Below, piece by piece: positions 24,757-33,054 of a stretch of DNA of 64,000 nt. The DNA comes from Peribacillus sp044761665 (lineage in GTDB: Bacteria; Bacillota; Bacilli; Bacillales; DSM-1321), in the NCBI RefSeq assembly GCF_044761665.1, contig NZ_JBIWCW010000002.1:124001-188000 (forward strand), written 5' to 3'. A program made the position numbers and the translations under genes. Position 1 is the first letter of the stretch, and every line of letters begins with the position of its first letter. Under the pieces are notes generated by a model, which had not been told where the DNA came from, searched no databases, and saw only the letters and a program-made list of their open reading frames with translations.

Positions 24757-25575
24757 TTATTTTCCGGATGTTCCATATTTACGGTAGGCACCATGATTGA
24801 CTGGACCTACATAATCATTCATTTTCCATGAATGACGGACAGCTTCTGTAATGAAGTCTTTAGCCACATAAATGGCTTCACGAGGACTTTTGCCTTCAGC
24901 TAATTGAGCAGTAATCGCAGCTGAAGATGAGCAACCGGCTCCATGAGTATTGGTGGTTTCAATTTTTTCGGATTCAAGGATTTCGAACTCTTTTCCGTCG
25001 TATAAAAGATCGATTGCCTTTTCATGATCAAGCTTGTTCCCACCCTTGATCAACACATATTTAGCACCTAGTGCATGAATTTTTTCGGCAGCCTTCTTCA
25101 TATCTTCGATCGTTTTGAGGGGGGCTGTCCCAGCTAATTGTGCGGCTTCGAAAAGGTTTGGAGTTACGACTGTTGCACGTGGAACAAGAAGCTCACGAAG
25201 TGCGACAGCTGTTTCTGGATGAAGGACTTCATCTTCCCCTTTACATACCATAACGGGATCGATGACCACCTTGTCCAATTTCAGTTCGTCTATTTTACGG
25301 GCAACAAGTTCAATGATTTCCACTGAACCAAGCATGCCAGTTTTCATGGCATCTATCCCGATAGAAAGAATCGTTTCAAGTTGTGCTTCTAAAATTTCGA
25401 CCGGTGTAGGGAAAACATTATGAGACCAACCGTTTTTAGGATCCATGGTGACAATCGTCGTTAAGGCGGACATTCCGTAAATCCCGAATTCTTGAAATGT
25501 CTTTAAATCAGCTTGAAGACCTGCACCGCCGCTGGAATCTGAACCAGCAATAGTCATAGCTCTATTCATGGTCAT
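24757..25575 (-). CDS. pdxK: Pyridoxine (pyridoxal) kinase PdxK, ThiD-like
   Basis: A ribokinase-fold protein of 272 aa: MTIAGSDSSGGAGLQADLKT at the start, DPVMVCKGEDEVL, PNLFEAAQLAG and the catalytic region TTNTHGAGCSSSAAITAQLA. Overall pattern, including the C terminus MNDYVGPVNHGAYRKYG, fits Bacillus PdxK (formerly YwdB) rather than ThiD. It phosphorylates B6 vitamers. In B. subtilis the gene lies near ung-ywdI, and here it is about 5 kb from them. GAGGAGG precedes the first of two possible ATGs. Confidence 0.88.
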   Translation of the reverse strand: MTMNRAMTIAGSDSSGGAGLQADLKTFQEFGIYGMSALTTIVTMDPKNGWSHNVFPTPVEILEAQLETILSIGIDAMKTGMLGSVEIIELVARKIDELKLDKVVIDPVMVCKGEDEVLHPETAVALRELLVPRATVVTPNLFEAAQLAGTAPLKTIEDMKKAAEKIHALGAKYVLIKGGNKLDHEKAIDLLYDGKEFEILESEKIETTNTHGAGCSSSAAITAQLAEGKSPREAIYVAKDFITEAVRHSWKMNDYVGPVNHGAYRKYGTSGK

Positions 25576-26014
25576 TATTTGACCTCCTCAGAAATATTGA
25601 ATGATATGGATATTATCAGTGTGCCAATAAATATCTTGTTTTTAGAATATACCAAAATTTATATTATGTAAAACTAAGAAGATGATTGGAAATACGTGCG
25701 CTAATATGGGACGTAAAAGTAGTCAGCCGAATAAAAATCAACTTGTTATATTTATGGTTTATAAACCAAATTTTGGATAATGATAGTGGAATATTCAATG
25801 AAAAGACCGCTATTATGAACAAATTCTTTTTGAATATGTGATTCATCGGAGAAATATGCTATATTCAATCTTTTGATAAAGTTGTGAAAGTGTTAATATT
25901 TTAAAAGTTGATTTAAACTATTGAGGTGCCACTGAATTTTTTGAAAAAATGACTCTTTCATTATAATGTTTCCAATAGGTAAAAAGCTCAACCACACATA
26001 GGGAGGTATATCAG
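25576..26014. other. Intergenic region with probable mobA promoter
   Basis: No gene is supported in these 440 bp. They are A+T rich and separate divergent pdxK and mobA. GGTTTATAAACC at 25754-25765 is a 12-bp palindrome of unknown use. TTGAAA at 25941-25946 and TATAAT at 25962-25967 (15 bp apart) may be the mobA promoter. GGGAGG precedes the mobA ATG. Confidence 0.5.
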
Positions 26015-26650
26015 ATGAATTGTACGATCTTGCTTTTAGCCGGTGGCCAATCAAGTCGCATGGGTGTGAATAAAGCCTTGCTGAAAATTGGTGAGGAAGT
26101 GAACATCAAAAGGGTGGCAAACGTCTTTAAGGAAGTTACGGAAAACATTCTGGTTGTTACGAATTCACCCGAGGAATATCGCTTTCTTCAACTCCCTTTC
26201 ATCCCTGATATATATATAGGTCAAGGACCCCTTAGTGGCCTTCATGCTGGAATGTCCTTTTCCGAAACAGAGTTGCAGGTCCTTAGCGCCTGTGACATGC
26301 CTTTTGTAAGTGCCGAAGCTGTCAATGAAATGCTTTCTTACTATGAACCAGGTCTTGATGCCATCATTCCGGAAATCAACGGCCGACTTCAACCACTTTT
26401 TGCGGTCTATCACAAAAATTGTTTACCCATCCTTATGGATTGTCTAGAGAAGAAGGAATTGAAAATGAAGCATTTTCTAGAAAAGCTTACGGTGAAAATC
26501 ATCAAGGAAAGTGATTTTGCGCTATACCATAATGACCCCGAGCATTTTCGGCTTCTCTTTTTTAATATGAATACAATGGAAGATTATGAAGAAGCGAAAC
26601 ATATATATCAAACTGAATTTGTTAGAAAGGAAGGTAAACATGAATTTTGA
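26015..26650 (+). CDS. mobA: Molybdenum cofactor guanylyltransferase MobA
   Basis: The N-terminal nucleotide-binding motif LLLAGGQSSRMGVNKALLKI is complete, and GPLSGLHAGM, LSACDMPFVS and EINGRLQPLFAVYHK follow at the usual positions. 211 aa is normal. It adds GMP to molybdopterin-molybdate. It is the first gene of a mobA-moaE-moaD-moeB unit; its end overlaps moaE by 11 bp. Confidence 0.92.
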   Translation: MNCTILLLAGGQSSRMGVNKALLKIGEEVNIKRVANVFKEVTENILVVTNSPEEYRFLQLPFIPDIYIGQGPLSGLHAGMSFSETELQVLSACDMPFVSAEAVNEMLSYYEPGLDAIIPEINGRLQPLFAVYHKNCLPILMDCLEKKELKMKHFLEKLTVKIIKESDFALYHNDPEHFRLLFFNMNTMEDYEEAKHIYQTEFVRKEGKHEF

Positions 26651-27104
26651 AATCTCGAAGGAACCGATCGTCATTCAAGAAGTAGTGGATAAAGTAGTTA
26701 AGCGGGATGCAGGTGCAGTCACCACCTTCATTGGTACCGTTAGGGAAATGACGAAGGGGAAGAAGACTCTATTCTTGATTTATGAAGCGTATGAACCGAT
26801 GGCGGTCAAGAAGTTAGAACAAATTGGATCTGAAATTAAGGAGCGCTGGCCTGACGCAGAAACGGCGATCACTCACCGTGTAGGTAAATTGGAAATTACG
26901 GATATTGCAGTGGTCATCGCCGTAAGTACGCCGCATCGTAATGATGCATATGAGGCGAATCGATATGCAATAGAAAGAATAAAAGAGATTGTCCCTATCT
27001 GGAAGAAGGAACATTGGGAGGATGGGGAAACATGGGTCGGCAATCAACTAGAAACCGTCTCTTATCCAGATGGAAAGCCAAAAGAGGAGGATCTAAATGA
27101 TTAA
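26640..27104 (+). CDS. moaE: Molybdopterin synthase large subunit MoaE
   Basis: A protein of 154 aa with the family blocks AVTTFIGTVREMTKGKKTLF, LIYEAYEPMAVKKLEQI, THRVGKLEITDIAVVIAVST, PHRNDAYEANRYAIERIKE and the catalytic-lysine region PIWKKEHWEDGETWVG. It dimerises and binds two MoaD proteins. ATG 26640 with GGAAGG upstream is used; the longer frame is part of mobA read out of frame. Confidence 0.95.
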   Translation: MNFEISKEPIVIQEVVDKVVKRDAGAVTTFIGTVREMTKGKKTLFLIYEAYEPMAVKKLEQIGSEIKERWPDAETAITHRVGKLEITDIAVVIAVSTPHRNDAYEANRYAIERIKEIVPIWKKEHWEDGETWVGNQLETVSYPDGKPKEEDLND

Positions 27105-27330
27105 TGTACTTTTATTTGCACAATTAAAGGATGAATTAGGCAAAGAGAATTTATTTATAGAAGGAAATGGTTTGAGCGTGGCTCAGCTAAAGGAAAAGAT
27201 TAGGGCGGAGTTTCATTTAGAAGGTCTTGATACGGTAATGACCGCGGTCAATGAAGAGTTTGCCGGAGACGAAGAGATAGTGGCAGATGGAGATACGATT
27301 GCTTTTATACCACCTGTTAGTGGAGGCTAA
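27097..27330 (+). CDS. moaD: Molybdopterin synthase small subunit MoaD
   Basis: A ubiquitin-fold protein of 77 aa that ends FIPPVSGG. The C-terminal Gly-Gly is adenylated by the enzyme encoded next and then carries the sulfur as thiocarboxylate. It overlaps moaE by eight bases. Confidence 0.94.
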   Translation: MINVLLFAQLKDELGKENLFIEGNGLSVAQLKEKIRAEFHLEGLDTVMTAVNEEFAGDEEIVADGDTIAFIPPVSGG

Positions 27331-27349
27331 TTAGATAGGGGGAATCATA

Positions 27350-28369
27350 GTGGATGAAAGATATTCAAGACAAACTTTGTTTTCTCCGATTGGTGTTGGA
27401 GGACAAGCCCACATTCGTCATAAGCACGTCTTGCTTCTTGGAGCTGGGGCGCTTGGTTCCGCTAATGCAGAAGCATTGACTCGTGCAGGTGTGGGAAAGG
27501 TCACCATTGTGGACCGGGATTATGTTGAATCCAGTAATCTGCAACGTCAACAGCTCTACACGGAACAAGATGTTGAGGATAAACTACCCAAGGCAGAAGC
27601 GGCAAAGCAGCATCTGCACGCTATTAATCATGAAGTTGACGTAGAGGCAATCATCATGGATGCGTCTGCACAAACACTTGAACCATTACTGGATGATGTA
27701 GATTTAATAATAGATGCGACAGATAACTTTGAAACGCGGATGATCATCAATGATTTATCACAAAAGCTCCAGATACCTTGGATTTACGGAGCCTGTGTAG
27801 GCAGTGTAGGCATGATGATGACAATCCTTCCGGGCAAAACGCCTTGTATGAACTGTTTAATGAAGACCATTCCAGTTCAAGGTATGACCTGTGATACAGG
27901 TGGAATTATCTCGCCGGCCGTCACCATGGTTGTGGCTCACCAAACTGCCGAAGCTTTGAAAATATTGGTTGAAGATTGGGAATCGGTCCGGCCGACTCTC
28001 GTCACATTCGATTTGTGGCGAAACCAATATCAAACGATCAAATTAACGAAGGCAAAAAAGAAAGATTGTCCTTCCTGTGGCGAGCAGAGGACCTATCCTT
28101 TCTTAAACCCGGAAAACAGGACCAAAACTGCTGTCCTCTGTGGAAGGGATACTGTACAGGTCAGACCTTCAAAGCCACTAAAACTTCAACTCGGGAAGTT
28201 AGCTAACGATTTAAAGGGGAGTGGCTACCTGATTAAAGTGAATCCCTTCCTTCTTTCTTGTGAAAAGGACGGCGAACGAATGGTCGTTTTCCAAGATGGA
28301 CGGGCGTTAATCCATGGAACCAAAGATATTGTCCATGCAAAGGTCCTGTACCAAAGGATTCTGGGATAA
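27350..28369 (+). CDS. moeB: MoaD-activating E1-like enzyme MoeB
   Basis: A protein of 339 aa of the ThiF/MoeB/HesA fold: LLLGAGALGSANAEALTRAG, IVDRDYVESSNLQRQQLY with the arginine that contacts ATP, DATDNFETRMIINDL, and zinc cysteines CMNC and CPSC. The last 80 residues form a small extra domain after the zinc site (TAVLCGRDTVQVRPSK), often seen in Bacillus MoeB/ThiF proteins. Position after moaD argues for MoeB over ThiF. GTG start with GATAGGGGG upstream. Confidence 0.9.
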   Translation: MDERYSRQTLFSPIGVGGQAHIRHKHVLLLGAGALGSANAEALTRAGVGKVTIVDRDYVESSNLQRQQLYTEQDVEDKLPKAEAAKQHLHAINHEVDVEAIIMDASAQTLEPLLDDVDLIIDATDNFETRMIINDLSQKLQIPWIYGACVGSVGMMMTILPGKTPCMNCLMKTIPVQGMTCDTGGIISPAVTMVVAHQTAEALKILVEDWESVRPTLVTFDLWRNQYQTIKLTKAKKKDCPSCGEQRTYPFLNPENRTKTAVLCGRDTVQVRPSKPLKLQLGKLANDLKGSGYLIKVNPFLLSCEKDGERMVVFQDGRALIHGTKDIVHAKVLYQRILG

Positions 28370-28373
28370 CACA

Positions 28374-28407
28374 AAAACGAGGCTGCCAAAAGGCGCCTCG
28401 TTTTTTT
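28374..28407. terminator. Bidirectional terminator
   Basis: AAAACGAGGCTGCC pairs with GGCGCCTCGTTTT around AAAA, with seven Ts on the right and five As on the left. It can end the mob-moe unit and the convergent stress gene. Confidence 0.85.
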
Positions 28408-28445
28408 AGAATAATATAGGGTAATGGGTAATGAGTTAGCGGGAA

Positions 28446-28793
28446 TTAATGAGTGACTCTGTCTTTGTTATCTTGTTTCGATGCAACGATGACGACTTTA
28501 CCTTCATCCAATACTTCTTCATAACGCTCTGCTTCTGTTTTTGTAAGTCCAAGGTTGCTCATACGGTTACGAAGTTCGTCTCCACGTGATTTAAAGAGAT
28601 TTCCAACTGTATCGAGGAAGCCTTGTTCTTTCATGCCGACATCTTCAGTGTTAGTATTTTCGGTAAGATGCTTAGAGCGGGTCTTATCGTGAGCAAATAG
28701 ATATACATCATCTTTCGTATAACCTGTTGTAACTAACTCATCGATTTTTTCCTTAGCTTGTAAGCCGTTTTCTACTACATGTACTTGATACAT
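28446..28793 (-). CDS. yflT: YflT-type general stress protein
   Basis: A soluble protein of 115 aa: MYQVHVVENGLQAKEKIDEL, TTGYTKDDVYLFAHDKTRSK, a charged middle part, GLTKTEAERYEEVLDEGKVV and IVASKQD. This is the YflT domain, known from sigma-B-controlled stress proteins (general stress protein 17M). The role is unknown. A sigma-B-type promoter at 28888-28913 supports the assignment. The gene symbol is by family only. Confidence 0.85.
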   Translation of the reverse strand: MYQVHVVENGLQAKEKIDELVTTGYTKDDVYLFAHDKTRSKHLTENTNTEDVGMKEQGFLDTVGNLFKSRGDELRNRMSNLGLTKTEAERYEEVLDEGKVVIVASKQDNKDRVTH

Positions 28794-28887
28794 ATAAACT
28801 CCTCCTTGAAATTTTAATGTAAGACTTTCGTAAATTGGGTAAATGGAATCTTGTTTATTTCAGCTTGTTAACTAGCTATAGTAGTAT

Positions 28888-28913
28888 ATAACCTTAATTG
28901 GAGCTTGTTAAAC
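28888..28913 (-). promoter_or_regulatory. Sigma-B-type promoter
   Basis: On the minus strand GTTTAA (28913-28908) is followed after exactly 14 bases by GGTTAT (28893-28888). This fits the sigma-B pattern GTTTAA-N14-GGGTAT with one mismatch. It lies about 95 bases before the YflT-type gene and just after the end of the phospholipase D gene. Confidence 0.8.
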
Positions 28914-28931
28914 ATTAATCCATGATAAGTA

Positions 28932-30365
28932 TTAATAGGTGGTAAAACGGAACAGCTTTTGTAATCGGTAGGTTGCATATTTGAAAGCGGGCAATTTATC
29001 TTGATATTCACTATAGTCCGTAGTGTAAGTTCCTTCTTCATTATTCCAAAGGCGTTGGAAATACTCATCGACCTCCTGAGCGATTTCCGTTTCATTCGGA
29101 GCGTGAATTTCAATATTGGCCTCTAGATTATAGTCGTCCAGGTTTCTCGCTGTGTAATTGGCAGACCCCCCAATGACGATGGTTTTATCTTCCTTTTGAA
29201 TCGTCATGAGTTTCGTATGGAACTGCTCTTTGTCGGTTTTGTACCAGCGGATATTGATATTGCCTTCATCAAGCTTTTCAAATTCAGCTGCAACGGGAAG
29301 ATTGGGAAGTCCGATTTTTTCACTGCCAAATGCATTTTGATTCGGATCTAATATCATTTGAATCTGTACGTCACGCTTGGCTGCTTCGGTCAATGCCTCA
29401 ACGACGTGGCGATCGGCGATATAGAACATGGCCAGTTGAATGCGATCTCCTTTTTTTGTTTCCCTAATCGATTTAAGGACATGTTTATTGATTTTACCTT
29501 CTGTCAGTAACTGAACAGAAATCGGGCCTTCTTCTTCATTTGATTCTGTACCTTCAGGAAAAGTCTTCGGACCTCCCGAGAATTTCGAAGCGGCTTCTTC
29601 TGCCCTGACGAAATCACGTATGATATTTCCATCCATCTGGAAAGCAATATTGGAATGGAACCCACTCGCATCGTGTGGGTTGGCCGATGAAATGATGGCT
29701 GTCTTTTCCGTAGCGACCACTTTCCGGTGGTTCGCTTTGATATTCATCAGGCGAAGATAAGAACGGGCAGTGACTTTTGGTGCACTTTTAGCCATGGGAT
29801 TGACAATCCATCCCTTTCCGCTTTCCCCGAACCATTGGAAAAAGGTTCGGTATACTCCGGAATAGAGTGGATTAGGATCCCGAAGCCGGTCCAAATTCGT
29901 CACGATGACTTCGATGCCACTCTCCTTCAGCTTTTCTAATTCCCCAAGTTGGTAGGCATTATAGGAGGTGTTCACCTCATCGGTGATGAACATGACCTGA
30001 AGTTCTGGTTTCTTCTCCTTTTGGGCAATCAATTTATCTGTTAAAGTCTTGCTTAATTGCGGGAACTTTACTTTTTCGTCATAGAAACTATTAAATAAAA
30101 ACATATCGATTACGATAAAAGAATCGGCTTCTTCAATCGCTTGGTAGATGGTCTGGAAGATTCGCTGTTCATGCTGGACGTTTCCTGTTTCATCATGATA
30201 AGAGAGGTCATAAATGAAATCGATATCCTCGACATGATGTATCTTCCCTTCGTAGGATATTCCTTTGGGTAGGGGTTTATAGCTGTTATAGGCGATGACG
30301 GCCATAACAACGAGGAGCACACTAACAAGCATATAAAACCGTTTACGTCTGAACCATTTTCTCAT
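28932..30365 (-). CDS. Phospholipase D family membrane protein
   Basis: A 477-aa protein with an N-terminal membrane anchor (residues 10-27) after a basic start MRKWFRRKRFYML. It has two PLD domains. The first motif is NHRKVVATEKTAIISSANPH, with glutamate at the usual aspartate place; the second is QFHTKLMTIQKEDKTIVIGG followed by SANYTARNLDDYNLEAN. So both HxK pairs are present. Related Bacillus proteins are annotated as phospholipase D-like or cardiolipin synthase-like; the substrate is not known. It is not the clsB orthologue, which is found at 48588. No clear terminator follows. Confidence 0.85.
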   Translation of the reverse strand: MRKWFRRKRFYMLVSVLLVVMAVIAYNSYKPLPKGISYEGKIHHVEDIDFIYDLSYHDETGNVQHEQRIFQTIYQAIEEADSFIVIDMFLFNSFYDEKVKFPQLSKTLTDKLIAQKEKKPELQVMFITDEVNTSYNAYQLGELEKLKESGIEVIVTNLDRLRDPNPLYSGVYRTFFQWFGESGKGWIVNPMAKSAPKVTARSYLRLMNIKANHRKVVATEKTAIISSANPHDASGFHSNIAFQMDGNIIRDFVRAEEAASKFSGGPKTFPEGTESNEEEGPISVQLLTEGKINKHVLKSIRETKKGDRIQLAMFYIADRHVVEALTEAAKRDVQIQMILDPNQNAFGSEKIGLPNLPVAAEFEKLDEGNINIRWYKTDKEQFHTKLMTIQKEDKTIVIGGSANYTARNLDDYNLEANIEIHAPNETEIAQEVDEYFQRLWNNEEGTYTTDYSEYQDKLPAFKYATYRLQKLFRFTTY

Positions 30366-30493
30366 GGGAAATCCTCCATCTTACTTAAAGTGCTTGCTAA
30401 ATATCTTTATTCCCATTTTAGGGGTATATAGAAACTAAAAGCAGAAAAAGAGTTTGATATAATAGCTGGAAAGAGAGAAAGGGGCTAACATAA

Positions 30494-31192
30494 ATGGCAA
30501 AGAAAATTTTAACAAATGATTGGTGGCCTCTATTGGAAGAGGAATTTAACAAGCCATATTATCAGGAGTTAAGGGAATTTATAGCACGAGAATACAATCA
30601 GAAGGCCATTCATCCCAATCCGGAAGATATTTTCAATGCACTTCACTCTACGCCATATGAAAAGGTGAAGGTCGTCATACTTGGTCAGGACCCTTACCAT
30701 GGACCGGGACAGGCTCATGGCCTCAGCTTTTCCGTGCAGCCGGACGTTCGCATTCCGCCTTCGTTGAGAAATATCTTTAAAGAGCTGCAAAGTGATCTTG
30801 GCTGTGAAATCCCCGACAATGGGTACTTGGGTGAGTGGGCGGAGCAAGGAGTGCTATTGCTCAATACCATTCTTACGGTCCGTGAGGGGGAAGCGCATTC
30901 CCATAGAGGCAAGGGATGGGAGACCTTTACGAATCAAGTCATCCGCCTGTTGAATGAGAGGGAGAAACCAGTCATCTTCATCCTTTGGGGAAAGCCGGCT
31001 CAAACAAAAATACCCTTGATAGATAAAAGACACCATCACATCATTACCTCGGTGCACCCGAGCCCACTATCTGCAAACCGCGGTTTCTTTGGAAGTAAAC
31101 CATTCTCCAAAACCAATGATATGCTTATGGAAATGGGGGAATCTCCAATCAACTGGAAAATATTGAACCGTAAAGGAGGCATAGTAGATTGA
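30494..31192 (+). CDS. ung: Uracil-DNA glycosylase
   Basis: A protein of 232 aa with the water-activating loop GQDPYHGPGQAHGLSF (catalytic Asp), SLRNIFKELQSD, the uracil-binding LLNTILTVREGEAHSH and the DNA-contact loop HPSPLSANRGFFG. It removes uracil from DNA. The stop overlaps the start of a short cysteine-containing gene. The ywdI-ywdK genes follow as in B. subtilis. Confidence 0.97.
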   Translation: MAKKILTNDWWPLLEEEFNKPYYQELREFIAREYNQKAIHPNPEDIFNALHSTPYEKVKVVILGQDPYHGPGQAHGLSFSVQPDVRIPPSLRNIFKELQSDLGCEIPDNGYLGEWAEQGVLLLNTILTVREGEAHSHRGKGWETFTNQVIRLLNEREKPVIFILWGKPAQTKIPLIDKRHHHIITSVHPSPLSANRGFFGSKPFSKTNDMLMEMGESPINWKILNRKGGIVD

Positions 31193-31362
31193 AAAGAATA
31201 AATTGTATGGCATGTAATCACTTTTATGTTACCTGGGATCCTCAATTTCCGAAAGGGTGCCGAGCCTTCCAGTTTAAAACATCTAATCTGCCTTCCCTTG
31301 ATGTGTACCGTTCCTCGGGGGAACCTTGTTTGAAATTTGAATCCAAGGCAATGAAGAAGTAA
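31189..31362 (+). CDS. Small cysteine-containing protein coupled to ung, 57 aa
   Basis: The frame starts at TTG overlapping the ung stop (TTGA) and has AAGGAGG ten bases upstream. It reads KRINCMACNHFYVTWDPQFP, then KGCRAFQFKTSNLPSLDVYR, and closes with SSGEPCLKFESKAMKK. The cysteine pattern CxxC...C...C looks like a small zinc-binding fold. I know small uncharacterised proteins of this type beside ung in Firmicutes, but no function. Co-translation with ung suggests, but does not show, a link with DNA repair. Confidence 0.7.
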   Translation: MKRINCMACNHFYVTWDPQFPKGCRAFQFKTSNLPSLDVYRSSGEPCLKFESKAMKK

Positions 31363-31433
31363 GTTTTCTTCATCCCTAATGTTTGCTATGCTAGGGTAGG
31401 AAGTTATGATATATATGCAGATGGGGTGGTATT

Positions 31434-31691
31434 GTGGATATTTCATCCAAACACATGCTAGATAAAATGGAAGAGCTCGTTTCAAAAGCGAAACAGTCGA
31501 ATTCAGAGGCTAAGGTGCAAGGATATGTAATTGCCATTCAGGCTCTTTGTGAAGTGATGGTGGATGAAAAGATAGAAGATAATAGAACATCTAAACCAAT
31601 AACGTTCACACAACCTGTTATATCGACCGTTACTAATGCAGAACCGGTTAAGATGGAAGAAGCCAATGGGGATTCCTTATTTGATTTTTAA
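31434..31691 (+). CDS. ywdI: YwdI family protein
   Basis: A protein of 85 aa: MDISSKHMLDKMEELVSKAK, a helical part with VQGYVIAIQALCEVM, a Pro/Thr-rich middle and a C terminus NGDSLFDF. Sequence pattern and place between ung and ywdK match YwdI of B. subtilis, of unknown function. GTG start with GGGGTGG upstream. Confidence 0.78.
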   Translation: MDISSKHMLDKMEELVSKAKQSNSEAKVQGYVIAIQALCEVMVDEKIEDNRTSKPITFTQPVISTVTNAEPVKMEEANGDSLFDF

Positions 31692-31718
31692 ATAAAAGGC
31701 AAGAGAGGCGGGGCAAAA

Positions 31719-32087
31719 GTGAAATTGTTTATCATTTTAGGAGCAGTGCATGCATTTATAGCCGTAGCGCTAGGAGCTTTTGGAGCACATGGACTGGAAG
31801 GGAAAATCCCTGATAAATATTTAGCAACATGGAATACGGCTGTCGATTATCAAATGTTCCATGCGGCAGGCTTACTGGTTATCGGCTTGTTGGCAGGAAA
31901 AATATCGAGTCCGCTCATTAATTGGTCGGGTTGGCTGATGTTCATAGGTATCCTTATATTTTCCGGCAGTCTATTCATCCTTAGTGTCACTCAAATCAAA
32001 GTGCTAGGTGCGATTACGCCAATCGGTGGAGTTTCCTTTTTAGCAGCATGGGTCTTGATGATCATTGCTGCCTATAAATATTTGTAA
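31719..32087 (+). CDS. ywdK: DUF423 membrane protein YwdK
   Basis: A protein of 122 aa with four helices. MKLFIILGAVHAFIAVALGA followed by FGAHGLEGK and TAVDYQMFHAAGLLVIGL are the DUF423 signature. No function is known. Starts at GTG with GAGAGGCGGGG upstream. Confidence 0.88.
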   Translation: MKLFIILGAVHAFIAVALGAFGAHGLEGKIPDKYLATWNTAVDYQMFHAAGLLVIGLLAGKISSPLINWSGWLMFIGILIFSGSLFILSVTQIKVLGAITPIGGVSFLAAWVLMIIAAYKYL

Positions 32088-32134
32088 ATGATTGAGCTGG
32101 CCACTTTCAAGGTCAGCTTTTGCTTATTATGAAG

Positions 32135-32181
32135 AGTTAAGACAAACAGCCTCAAGAGTCTTGAGGCTGTTTGTCTTAACT
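32135..32181. terminator. Bidirectional terminator, 21-bp stem
   Basis: AGTTAAGACAAACAGCCTCAA and its complement enclose GAGTC with no mismatch. It separates convergent ywdK and gerQ. Confidence 0.85.
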
Positions 32182-32194
32182 AAATTGTTTCCTT

Positions 32195-32716
32195 TTATCT
32201 TGGGGAGAAGGTGGAAAGCCCAGATCCCCCACCAAATGGATAGTCATACTCAATTTCCTCATCGAAGGTAATGTAATCTAAGAATACCATTGGAATTAGA
32301 TAACGTTTTCCGGTTTGCGGATCACTTATGATTAGATGGTCGCGTCCTGCCGCTTCGATGATTCCTTTGAAGATCTTTGCATTCCATTCTGTATTGTTTT
32401 CGAAGGTGGTATACACGGTGGCTAATTTCCCTTTATTTAGCCGTAATATGTTCTCTATATACGATTGCTCGACTGGAAGCATGCCTGGCACTTGTGGACC
32501 GGTCGTTGGTGCATTCATCGGCATCGGGATTTGCTGTTGGTTGCCGGTTGAGGTTGGCATCTGCGGCTGATAGGGCTGTTGCTGGTAACCTTGTTGCTGT
32601 TGATATGTGCCTTGACCCTGGCCCTGCTGCTGCCTTTGGGAAGGGTCGTTGTTTTCATATGGGTTATAGGGGTTCCCTCCATAAGGGTAATTACCATAAG
32701 GATTATTTTGTGACAT
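32195..32716 (-). CDS. gerQ: Spore coat/germination protein GerQ
   Basis: Residues 1-95 are rich in Asn, Tyr, Pro and Gln (MSQNNPYGNYPYGGNPYNPY; a long Gln run at 28-50). The C-terminal part, MLPVEQSYIENILRLNKGKL and VYTTFENNTEWNAKIFKGII, is the conserved GerQ domain. In B. subtilis GerQ is needed for placing the lytic enzyme CwlJ and is cross-linked by transglutaminase. ATG 32716 has GGAGGG before it; the 43-codon longer frame has no such site and reads through an untranslated leader. Confidence 0.93.
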   Translation of the reverse strand: MSQNNPYGNYPYGGNPYNPYENNDPSQRQQQGQGQGTYQQQQGYQQQPYQPQMPTSTGNQQQIPMPMNAPTTGPQVPGMLPVEQSYIENILRLNKGKLATVYTTFENNTEWNAKIFKGIIEAAGRDHLIISDPQTGKRYLIPMVFLDYITFDEEIEYDYPFGGGSGLSTFSPR

Positions 32717-33021
32717 TGCATTCCCTCCTGAAATTCTAGGTTTATTTCGGTTCTTGAACAAAAAAACATCCGAGTGCGTTGGATGGAAGAAACAGTGCGA
32801 TTTATAGCAGCCGGAATGGTACAGGTTAAAATGATTATCTAACAATACCCGGACGGCTCAAAAAACCACAATGAGTTTAACAGGTACATATCGACTACAT
32901 GAACCGGTAGTATTTGAGCTGTATAAGGCTATAAAAAAATAATTTACATCACTAAAGAAAATGTATGGGATGATTCCTGGATTTATGTCATGGCTGAAGA
33001 AAAAAATAGGGGGAGTTTGAA
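32717..33021. other. Intergenic region upstream of gerQ
   Basis: No gene is supported. On the minus strand CATCC-N9-GGATG followed by seven Ts (32760-32785) looks like a weak terminator inside the gerQ leader. I could not place a convincing sigma-E or sigma-K promoter. Confidence 0.4.
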
Positions 33022-33050
33022 AAAAAAGCTCCCGGAATCCCGGAAGCTTA
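33022..33050 (-). terminator. Terminator of hemQ
   Basis: On the minus strand AAGCTTCCGG pairs with CCGGGAGCTT (one weak pair) and is followed by seven Ts. Confidence 0.78.
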
Positions 33051-33054
33051 TGTC

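Noticed and set aside
25664..25846. 60-aa minus-strand frame between pdxK and mobA
   Set aside because: A+T-driven open frame with no ribosome binding site and no recognisable features.
32760..32785. Hairpin with T run in the gerQ leader as an attenuator
   Set aside because: Only a 5-bp stem; too weak to claim control without RNA data.
32717..32845. 43-codon N-terminal extension of gerQ
   Set aside because: The GGAGGG site lies directly before the MSQNNPYG start and the extension is not GerQ-like.
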